From an uncultured Bacilli bacterium (GTDB lineage Bacteria; Bacillota_I; Bacilli_A; RF39; UBA660), in assembly GCA_910579535.1 (NCBI GenBank), contig CAJTUR010000037.1, positions 1 to 10,630 on the forward strand: a stretch of 10,630 nt of DNA, in the 5' to 3' direction. Of the stretch, positions 5,459 to 10,630 are shown in pieces (the first letter of the stretch is position 1; each line of letters opens with the position of its first letter). The position numbers and the translations under genes are program-made. A model generated the notes under the pieces. It was not told the origin of the DNA and ran no database searches. It saw only the letters and a list, made by a program, of their open reading frames with translations.

Positions 5459-6179
5459 AGGTATAATTGTTAATGAGACGCCTTATGGAGAGACGTCAAA
5501 AGTTATGCAAATTTTTACTCAAGAATTAGGAATCATAAGTGTAATGGGGAAGGGTGTAAAATCGATGAAAAGCCGTTTGCGTCCTTTTACCATGAAATTT
5601 ACTTATGGTTTTTTTTATCTTTATTATAAAGAAGATAAATTATCTATTCTTAAGGAAGTGGACTTAATTGATTCTTTTAAAAATATTAAAAGTGATCTTC
5701 TTACAATTAGTTATCTTAGTTATCTTAGTGAATTAAGTACTCAAGTGTATAAGCATTCCATGGAACCCTTGGTTTATAATTTATTTATTCAAGTTTTAAA
5801 TAAAATGGAACAAGGAATGAACCCTTTAATTTTAACGAATATTTTAGAAATTAAGTATTTGGATTTTTTAGGTGTCCAACTTTATTTAGAAGGTTGTGTT
5901 TTGTGTGGAAGTAAAAATAATATTGTTACTCTTGATGCGGATAGTGGAGGGTACGTTTGTAAAAAGTGTTATCGTAGTCAAATCATTGTTAGTCAAAAAA
6001 CAATCAAACTCATTCGTATGTATTATTATGTTGATCTTTTATCCATTACTAAAATTAGTATTAGTGAGGAAGTGGCTAGAGAGATTAATTTTTTTCTCAA
6101 TCGTTATTATGAGAAATATACAGGGCTTTATTTACAAAGTAAACAGTTTTTGAATCAAATGCTTAAAATTCAAAATTAG
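5433..6179 (+). CDS. recO: DNA repair protein RecO
   Basis: RecO is a recombination mediator that, with RecF and RecR, helps load RecA on SSB-coated single-stranded DNA. Residues 8-43 (I-E-G-I-I-V, Y-G-E-T-S-K-V, then G-I-I-S-V-M-G-K-G-V-K) form the N-terminal OB-fold with the typical EGIVL and YGE motifs. The C-terminal helical part carries a four-cysteine zinc knuckle (C155, C158, C176, C179) and the late Y-Y-E-K-Y-T-G-L-Y-L-Q-S-K-Q-F-L segment. Length (248) matches Bacillus (255). Two GTG starts are possible. GTG 5433 is better spaced from a weak GAGAG (5422-5426). GTG 5442 yields MIKKIEGI, closer to family N-termini. Either way it overlaps yqzL. No terminator is visible after the stop. 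Confidence 0.94.
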   Translation: MKTVIKKIEGIIVNETPYGETSKVMQIFTQELGIISVMGKGVKSMKSRLRPFTMKFTYGFFYLYYKEDKLSILKEVDLIDSFKNIKSDLLTISYLSYLSELSTQVYKHSMEPLVYNLFIQVLNKMEQGMNPLILTNILEIKYLDFLGVQLYLEGCVLCGSKNNIVTLDADSGGYVCKKCYRSQIIVSQKTIKLIRMYYYVDLLSITKISISEEVAREINFFLNRYYEKYTGLYLQSKQFLNQMLKIQN

Positions 6180-6186
6180 ATAATTC

Positions 6187-6215
6187 TTGTAACTCCTACG
6201 ATATTAATATATAAT
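6187..6215 (+). promoter_or_regulatory. Sigma-A promoter of the pilin-like gene
   Basis: TTGTAA (6187-6192) and a perfect TATAAT (6210-6215) are separated by exactly 17 nt. Transcription would start near 6222, leaving a short leader with GAGGTGG (6232-6238) before the ATG at 6242. The gene can therefore be expressed independently of recO. Confidence 0.75.
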
Positions 6216-6241
6216 AGAAGTAAGAATAAACGAGGTGGCTT

Positions 6242-7120
6242 ATGAAGAAAAAAGATGGTTTTATTGCGATTTCTTTAATTTATTCTTTCTTTTTAGTTTT
6301 TTTGGCTCTTTTATTATCTATTGCTATGGAATATTCTGAAAACCGTATTTTACTTAATGATGTAAAAAGGGAGACACAAGAATATTTAGATGGTTTAGCC
6401 GAATTTAATCCTATTTTTATTGAGAATCGTAGTTATAGCATAGGAGAAGAAATTAGCTATGCTTATGATAAGTGGCAAGTGATAGAAGATACAGAAGAAT
6501 CGGTTAAAGTTATTTTGAATCGTATATTAACTTTAGATGAAATTGAGCGAGCTTTTTCACAAATAATAGGTGCTAAAACAACACTTTCAGATTTAGAAAA
6601 AGAATTTTATCGTGACGTTTTAGAAAGTTCTTTATTATTTGCTGGTAATATTCAGATGTGTTTGAATTTTGATGATACGATTTCTTCAGCTCGAACTTCT
6701 TATTGTGGTTATGGAAGTTCTACAAATTATCGTTTTTATAATTATGGGAATAGTGTCGTACAAGATGTGTTAAATTCTTGGTATAGTGATAATTCAACTT
6801 TAAAGAAAGCGGAAAGTGTTGGGTATTTACAAGCTATGGATTTTGAAGATGGATTAAGTGATTATTCTGGAAGTCCTTATGTCTATGAACAACGTTTTAT
6901 ACGTATACCTTTAATTAATGAAGCTGGTGTTATAAAAAATGTGGGTGGAGAACAACTTATTTGGTATGTTGAAGGAGAGACAGAACCTTTTTATAAACCT
7001 GATGGGAGCGAAAATATTGATGGTGGAAAAAGTTATATAAAAAAGGAAAATGGTCGGGATTTAGCTACCTCTTATAAAGGAATTCGTCCAATTATCATTA
7101 TTAAAAAAAGCTTAGATTAA
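6242..7120 (+). CDS. Membrane-anchored, pilin-like protein with a DUF6273-like outer domain
   Basis: A 292-residue protein. The N-terminus is short and basic (MKKKDG), followed by a hydrophobic helix from about 7 to 29 (FIAISLIYSFFLVFLALLLSI) and a polar stretch with N-R-I-L-L-N. This resembles a class III prepilin signal (K-x-G before F), but the usual Glu at position +5 of the mature protein is Ser11, so processing is uncertain. The remainder should lie outside the membrane. It contains K-W-Q-V-I (77-81), two cysteines (C140, C155) that could form a disulfide, V-L-N-S-W-Y (176-181), aromatic-rich stretches and a C-terminal G-I-R-P-I-I-I-I (280-287). The W-x-V-I opening and G-I-R-P-V/I-I ending recall DUF6273-type domains, recalled only by pattern. 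It has its own promoter and GAGGTGG 3 nt before ATG. The 3' end overlaps the convergent DUF368 gene by 4 nt. A role in adhesion or sensing is possible but unproven. Confidence 0.6.
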   Translation: MKKKDGFIAISLIYSFFLVFLALLLSIAMEYSENRILLNDVKRETQEYLDGLAEFNPIFIENRSYSIGEEISYAYDKWQVIEDTEESVKVILNRILTLDEIERAFSQIIGAKTTLSDLEKEFYRDVLESSLLFAGNIQMCLNFDDTISSARTSYCGYGSSTNYRFYNYGNSVVQDVLNSWYSDNSTLKKAESVGYLQAMDFEDGLSDYSGSPYVYEQRFIRIPLINEAGVIKNVGGEQLIWYVEGETEPFYKPDGSENIDGGKSYIKKENGRDLATSYKGIRPIIIIKKSLD

Positions 7121-7917
7121 CTTATTTTGTTTATCAAATAAATGCTTAGGTAGCTAAGTGTTAAAGCTAAGCTGTATTTTAATAGAGGAAGGGTTTTTAA
7201 TATTGGAGTCGGAATTAAAACTATAATGCTTCCTATGACCATTCCTAATATGAGATTCATAAAGGCATTGGGGGCTTTTTTTAAGAAGTGATGGGAGACT
7301 TTGCTTCCAAAATAGAAGCCTAGAAGGTCTCCGATAAAATAGAAAAATAACGGGAGAATGAAGTAAAAAGTTTTAATACTTAAATGGGCTAAAAAGGATT
7401 TATATAAATAATAGGGGCCTAAAATCATCATGATTAAAGAGCCAGAAATTCCAGGAATAATTGTAAAGAAGCCATCTATGGTTCCACTGAACATAAAAAG
7501 AATTAAAAAAATGAGATTTATTTTTGGGAATTCTGTAATGACTTTTGTTGATTCTACAGGAATGAAGTTTAAAGCGAAAATAATGATTAAACCAAGGAGG
7601 AAAAAATTTTTTTGAAGTTTGATTTTATTTTCTTTAATTAAATAAGGGACTTGAAATAAAACGAGGCCACTAAAAAAAATAAGGGTTTCATTAGGAATAA
7701 AATAGAATAATAATTCAATGATTCTAGAAAAAGTGATGGCTCCAAGGAAAATTCCTAGAATGACTGTAAATAGAATCATTTTGTTTTTTTTGTCTTTAAA
7801 ATTAGTAATAATTTCAGTTAGATAATTAAATTTTTTCATTAAAACTAGGATTGTGCCCCCACTGATGCCTGGGATAAGGCTTACGATTCCAATTAAAAAA
7901 CCTGTAAAGAAATTCAT
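7117..7917 (-). CDS. popT: DUF368 family protein, probable undecaprenyl-phosphate transporter (PopT type)
   Basis: This 266-residue polytopic membrane protein has roughly eight hydrophobic segments. Family DUF368 has been shown in other bacteria to translocate undecaprenyl phosphate (PopT), returning the carrier to the cytosolic side for wall synthesis. The duplicated signature is visible: IPGISGGT at 15-22 and IPGISGS at 154-160, which mark the two halves of the internal repeat. G-M-V-I-G-S-I-I-V-L (225-234) is the usual late motif. I chose ATG 7917 because the complement reads AAGTGGTGA just before it, a reasonable ribosome binding site. An in-frame GTG at 7929 would add MVKN. It is the only minus-strand gene: divergent from lemA and convergent, with a 4-nt overlap, with the pilin-like gene. 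The symbol reflects family; the function in this organism is inferred. Confidence 0.85.
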   Translation of the reverse strand: MNFFTGFLIGIVSLIPGISGGTILVLMKKFNYLTEIITNFKDKKNKMILFTVILGIFLGAITFSRIIELLFYFIPNETLIFFSGLVLFQVPYLIKENKIKLQKNFFLLGLIIIFALNFIPVESTKVITEFPKINLIFLILFMFSGTIDGFFTIIPGISGSLIMMILGPYYLYKSFLAHLSIKTFYFILPLFFYFIGDLLGFYFGSKVSHHFLKKAPNAFMNLILGMVIGSIIVLIPTPILKTLPLLKYSLALTLSYLSIYLINKIS

Positions 7918-7946
7918 ATTTTTCACCACTTTTATTTTATGTGGAA

Positions 7947-7978
7947 TTGTGCATTTTTAGAAGTTATGTTATTATAAT
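7947..7978 (+). promoter_or_regulatory. Probable lemA promoter (good -10, poor -35)
   Basis: TATAAT at 7973-7978 is a perfect -10 box placed about 20 nt before AAGGAGGT (7985-7992) of lemA. The nearest TTG-type -35, TTGTGC (7947-7952), gives a 20-nt spacer, which is too long. Closer hexamers match poorly. The -10 lies in ATTATAATTATAA, which also reads TATAAT on the minus strand, so a bidirectional promoter serving the divergent DUF368 gene is possible. Confidence 0.4.
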
Positions 7979-7999
7979 TATAAGAAGGAGGTCATTATT

Positions 8000-8554
8000 A
8001 TGCCAATAGGGTTATGGGTTGTTCTTGGAATCCTTGTCATTATTATTCTTTTTGTTATTACGAGTTATAATGGTTTAGTTGTTTTAAGAAATCGTGTAAG
8101 AGATCAATGGGCACAAATTGATGTTCAATTAAAAAGAAGATTTGATTTGATCCCGAATTTAGTTGAAACAGTTAAAGGGTATGCAAAACATGAAAGTGAA
8201 ACGTTGGAAAATGTGATAAAAGCTAGGAATACATTTTTAAGCGCTACAACACCAGATGCTGAAATGGAAGCGGATGGAGAATTAACAAAAGCTATAACGA
8301 AGTTATTTGCTTTAACGGAAAGTTATCCTGAATTAAAAGCTAATACAAATTTTATGGAGTTGCAAACAGAACTTAGACAAACAGAAGAAAAAATTGCTAG
8401 TAGTCGTCAGTTTTATAATGATACGGTTTTAACTTATAATAATAAAATTGAAGTTATTCCTACTAATATTATTGCATCTTTATTTAACTTTAAAAGGGAA
8501 GCTTTCTTTCAAGCTCAAGAAAAAGAAAGAGAAAATGTTCAAGTTAAATTTTAA
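8000..8554 (+). CDS. lemA: LemA family protein
   Basis: A 184-residue membrane-anchored helical protein. A transmembrane helix covers about 4-22 and is followed by the family core: Y-N-G-L-V-V-L-R-N-R-V (23-33), QIDVQLKRRFDLIPNLVETVKGYA split across 39-62, K-H-E (63-65) and A-R-N. The C-terminal half has E-T-E-E-K-I-A-S-S-R-Q-F-Y-N (127-140), Y-N-N-K-I-E-V-I-P-T-N-I-I-A and a final F-F-Q-A-Q-E...V-Q-V-K-F. Length is standard. LemA proteins are typically encoded beside DUF2207 or TPM-domain membrane proteins, as here, and the pair is thought to act in envelope or membrane-stress functions, though no activity is established. AAGGAGGT (7985-7992) lies 7 nt before ATG. The stop codon is in the left arm of a terminator that separates this gene from its partner. 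Confidence 0.94.
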   Translation: MPIGLWVVLGILVIIILFVITSYNGLVVLRNRVRDQWAQIDVQLKRRFDLIPNLVETVKGYAKHESETLENVIKARNTFLSATTPDAEMEADGELTKAITKLFALTESYPELKANTNFMELQTELRQTEEKIASSRQFYNDTVLTYNNKIEVIPTNIIASLFNFKREAFFQAQEKERENVQVKF

Positions 8555-8578
8555 GCTCCGGCTTAAAATTTTCTTTTT
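8546..8578 (+). terminator. Intrinsic terminator/attenuator between lemA and the DUF2207 gene
   Basis: AAATTTTAAGC (8546-8556) pairs perfectly with GCTTAAAATTT (8561-8571), an 11-bp stem closed by a C(TCCG)G tetraloop of the very stable UNCG class. A T-rich tail TTTCTTTTT (8570-8578) follows. The lemA TAA (8552-8554) is inside the left arm. Only 12 nt separate the tail from the next start codon, and no promoter is visible between them. The downstream gene therefore probably depends on read-through. Confidence 0.8.
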
Positions 8579-8590
8579 AAGGAGTGAATT

Positions 8591-10480
8591 ATGAAAAAAA
8601 TATGGATACTTATTGTTAGTTTTGTTTTATGGATACCTTGTATTTGTAAAGCAAGTCAAGTGGATTATGAAATTGAACATTTTTATGTGGATGCGACGAT
8701 TTTAAGTGATGGCGATCTTTTGGTTAAAGAACTCATTGTTTTAGATGGAAAGTTTAATGGTTATATTAGAGATTTGGTTTATAAAAATCCACGTTTAAAT
8801 GGTGATGATTTTTCTAATAATATATTATACAATGCTAGTGATATTGAAGAAATTGAAGTGGCTGCTAAAAAGGTTTCTTCTGTTACTTTTAATACACTTA
8901 ATGATACCGATTTTGATGTTTTAAAAAATTATTCTAGTACGTCTCATCGTTATGAAAAAAGGAGCCTAGATGAAAATAATGGTTACAGTTATAAAATGTA
9001 TTATGCTTCTAACAAAGAAAGCGTTGCGTTTCGTTTAACCTATAAAGTAAAAGATGCTATTGTGATGCATGAGGATGTCTCAGAACTTTATTGGACATTT
9101 ATAGGAGATGGCTTTTTGGATCCCATTCATGATTTAAAAATTAAGGTTGCTTTGCCTTATGAAGATACAAGTGACTTATTCAGAGTATGGGCTCATGGTG
9201 ATGTTGCTGGAGAAGTTCAAAAAGAAGGGCATCAAACGATTGTCGCCTCTATTGATTCACTCGATAAAAAAAGTGCGGTGGATTTAAGAGCTACTTTTAG
9301 CTCTTCAGTGCTTGATTCTTCACAAGTTGTTAAAAAAAGTCATCAAAAAGCTTTTGATGAAATTATTAAAGTAGAAATGGAAAGAGCGGAGGAAGCCAAC
9401 CGTTTTCGAGCTCATATAAAATTTGTCCATCATTTTGTTAAGTTTTCGAGTCTACTATATGTTGTTCTTCTCATTTTAGTTTGGATTTATGTTTTTTTGA
9501 AATACGATAAGGAATATAAGAGTCTTTTTACTCTTTCTTATAATCGTGAATTTATTGATGACTATAATGTAGAAGTCGTGGATTATTTAATGAATAAATC
9601 AGTTACTCCTAATGCACTTAGTGCTTCTATTTTAAATTTAATTTATAAAAAAGTGATTAAGTTTGAAGCTATGGAAAGTCAAAAAAAGAACAAGGATTAT
9701 GTTTTTACTTTGATTGGAGAAAACACTCACTTAAACGATACAGAAAAATATTTAGTGGATTTTTTATTTAATAAAGTGGGGAATCAAAACACTTTTACAA
9801 CGATTGAACTACAAGCTTATGCTAAAGGAGAAAAAACAATGGATGCGTTTTGCTTAAGTTATACCACTTGGAAAAATAAAGTAAAAGCTGATGGCAAACG
9901 TGAAGGTTTTTTTGAAGATTCTCTTGCACCTAAAATAATAGGAACCGTTTTTTTGTTTTTGAGTATTTTAATTATTATTTTTTCGTTTTCAAATGTAGTT
10001 GTTTCTGTTTATCCTTTTATTAGTTTATTTTGTGGTTTTGTCTTTTTTGTTTATACTCTTGTATTTACTAAAAAAACAAAAAAAGGAATTGAACATTATC
10101 GAAAATGGAAAGCTTTTAAAAAGTTTTTAGAAGATTTTGGAACGTTTGATACTAAGGAATTACCAGAATTTATTTTATGGGAGAGGTATATGGTCTATGC
10201 GACTGTGTTTGGTATTGCACAGAAAGTTTCTAAAGTTATGAATGTTAAAATGCAAGAATTGAATTCTGATGGTCATTTGGGAGAGCTTTCCATGTCGTAT
10301 TATGATTTTTATATGTTTCGTTCTATTAATGATATTGTACATACCACGATGAATGTTAATACTACTGCTATTACAGCGGCGCGTGTTCAATCTAAAAGCT
10401 CTTCAGGATCTGGATTTGGAGGAGGCTTCTCTTCTGGAGGAGGATTCGGAGGCGGTGGCGGTGGCGGCCATGGTTTTTAA
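8591..10480 (+). CDS. DUF2207 family membrane protein with Gly-rich C-terminal tail
   Basis: A 629-residue protein. A signal peptide spans about 1-21, with probable cleavage after C-K-A. A large beta-rich outer domain follows (about 24-245) with D-G-D-L-L-V-K-E (40-47) and G-x-I-R-D-L, typical of DUF2207 N-termini. Next come a charged helical stretch (248-275), a transmembrane helix near 286-304, a cytosolic segment (305-445) containing N-A-L-S-A-S-I-L-N-L-I (341-351), and two more helices near 448-468 and 470-492. The family mark P-E-F-I-L-W-E-R-Y-M-V-Y-A-T-V-F-G-I-A (525-543) is clear. The tail from about 604 is almost all Gly, Ser and Phe, ending GHGF. Such tails are common in this family. 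AAGGAG (8579-8584) precedes ATG. The partner is lemA; a terminator between them suggests it is made in lower amount. Function is unknown; an envelope role is inferred from context. Confidence 0.9.
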   Translation: MKKIWILIVSFVLWIPCICKASQVDYEIEHFYVDATILSDGDLLVKELIVLDGKFNGYIRDLVYKNPRLNGDDFSNNILYNASDIEEIEVAAKKVSSVTFNTLNDTDFDVLKNYSSTSHRYEKRSLDENNGYSYKMYYASNKESVAFRLTYKVKDAIVMHEDVSELYWTFIGDGFLDPIHDLKIKVALPYEDTSDLFRVWAHGDVAGEVQKEGHQTIVASIDSLDKKSAVDLRATFSSSVLDSSQVVKKSHQKAFDEIIKVEMERAEEANRFRAHIKFVHHFVKFSSLLYVVLLILVWIYVFLKYDKEYKSLFTLSYNREFIDDYNVEVVDYLMNKSVTPNALSASILNLIYKKVIKFEAMESQKKNKDYVFTLIGENTHLNDTEKYLVDFLFNKVGNQNTFTTIELQAYAKGEKTMDAFCLSYTTWKNKVKADGKREGFFEDSLAPKIIGTVFLFLSILIIIFSFSNVVVSVYPFISLFCGFVFFVYTLVFTKKTKKGIEHYRKWKAFKKFLEDFGTFDTKELPEFILWERYMVYATVFGIAQKVSKVMNVKMQELNSDGHLGELSMSYYDFYMFRSINDIVHTTMNVNTTAITAARVQSKSSSGSGFGGGFSSGGGFGGGGGGGHGF

Positions 10481-10503
10481 AAACTAGGATTCTAGTTTTT
10501 TTT
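10479..10503 (+). terminator. Rho-independent terminator after the DUF2207 gene
   Basis: AAAAACTAG (10479-10487) and CTAGTTTTT (10492-10500) form a perfect 9-bp stem with a GATT loop, continuing into three more T residues. The DUF2207 stop codon (10478-10480) overlaps the left arm. The A-run/T-run symmetry means it could also work for a convergent minus-strand gene. Confidence 0.85.
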
Positions 10504-10630
10504 ATGTCCTTTTTTCATTTGAAAATTTATAAGAAATAATATGACTTTTCTTCTTTTTTCGACTTTTTTTTTAAGTTTGGTTTGATATAGTAAAAAAGAT
10601 AAAAAGAATAGAGTAATAGCGATTTAGTAC
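10504..10630 (-). other. AT-rich right edge; possible 3' end of a minus-strand gene
   Basis: No plus-strand gene is visible here. On the minus strand a frame is open from the window edge for 33 codons, with a stop at 10527-10529. It encodes a hydrophobic run (S-L-L-L-Y-S-F-Y-L-F-Y-Y-I) and then a Lys-rich tail, which would suit the C-terminus of a membrane protein. Another minus frame (TAG at 10492-10494, inside the terminator hairpin) stays open for about 43 codons but has an in-frame TAA near the edge. In such low-complexity AT sequence both may be chance. Confidence 0.25.

Noticed and set aside
5701..5733. Short direct repeat (TTAGTTATC units) in recO
   Set aside because: It only encodes a repeated S-Y-L motif in a helix of RecO, has two or three copies, and shows no sign of a mobile or regulatory element.
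5896..6153. Plus-strand open frame of about 85 codons inside recO
   Set aside because: It is a shifted frame of the recO zinc-knuckle and helical region; recO is intact and clearly coding.
7141..7162. Hairpin AATGCTTAG/CTAAGTGTT downstream of the pilin-like gene as its terminator
   Set aside because: Two of nine pairs are G-U and no T-run follows. The sequence is also coding for the C-terminus of the DUF368 protein.
7430..7615. Plus-strand open frame inside the minus-strand DUF368 gene
   Set aside because: The opposite strand has a complete gene with both IPGISG motifs; this frame has no recognisable protein features.
10175..10390. Minus-strand open frame opposite the DUF2207 3' part
   Set aside because: It overlaps the conserved LWERY-containing segment of DUF2207, and its His/Arg-rich translation looks non-coding.
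1..10630. Alternative genetic code (TGA = Trp) suspected from the Mollicutes-like composition
   Set aside because: Trp is encoded by TGG throughout, and TGA ends yqfC and yqzL at the expected places.
1..10630. CRISPR array, transposase, phage, toxin-antitoxin or other defence module
   Set aside because: No regularly spaced repeats, terminal inverted repeats with transposase, integrase or paired toxin/antitoxin genes were seen. Nearly every gene belongs to a known family.

Overview
The window looks like a chromosomal segment of a low-GC, AT-rich Gram-positive bacterium (Bacillota). It most resembles the Bacilli / Erysipelotrichia / Mollicutes-neighbour group. The evidence is the block rpsU-yqeY-yqfC-yqfD-ybeY-dgkA-era-yqzL-recO, which follows the Bacillus order, strong AGGAGG-type ribosome binding sites, and TTA/CTT-rich codon use. 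TGA works as a stop and tryptophan is TGG, so the code is the standard one and this is not a TGA=Trp mollicute. YqfC and YqfD are sporulation-family proteins, which suggests an endospore former or a recent descendant of one.

Layout. Positions 1-300 hold the decayed front of a pyridoxamine-phosphate-oxidase-like gene and other fragments, followed by an intact GNAT acetyltransferase (301-819). A clear sigma-A promoter (845-873) starts rpsU and yqeY, which end in a terminator (1529-1558). Next comes a tightly packed, often overlapping run: yqfC, yqfD, a VanZ-like membrane gene, ybeY, dgkA, era, a tiny yqzL-like gene and recO (1589-6179). PhoH, the PgpH-type HD hydrolase and cytidine deaminase, which sit in this run in Bacillus, are absent here. 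A second clear promoter (6187-6215) drives a membrane-anchored, pilin-like surface protein (6242-7120). Its end overlaps tail-to-tail by 4 nt with a minus-strand DUF368 (PopT-type) gene. LemA and a large DUF2207 membrane protein follow, separated by an intrinsic terminator that probably damps expression of the second gene. A strong terminator closes the region at 10479-10503.

How the genes fit together. S21, YbeY and Era belong to ribosome biogenesis. YqeY is a GatB-tail-like protein and RecO acts in recombination. DgkA (undecaprenol/diacylglycerol kinase) and DUF368 (undecaprenyl-phosphate translocation) both touch the cell-wall lipid carrier, and VanZ, LemA/DUF2207 and the pilin-like protein are also envelope proteins. 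I see no CRISPR array, insertion sequence, RNA gene, phage module or obvious new defence system. The less ordinary items are the VanZ gene in the phoH position, the pilin-like protein, the lemA/DUF2207 attenuator, a hairpin covering the yqzL ribosome binding site, and the gene debris at the left edge.
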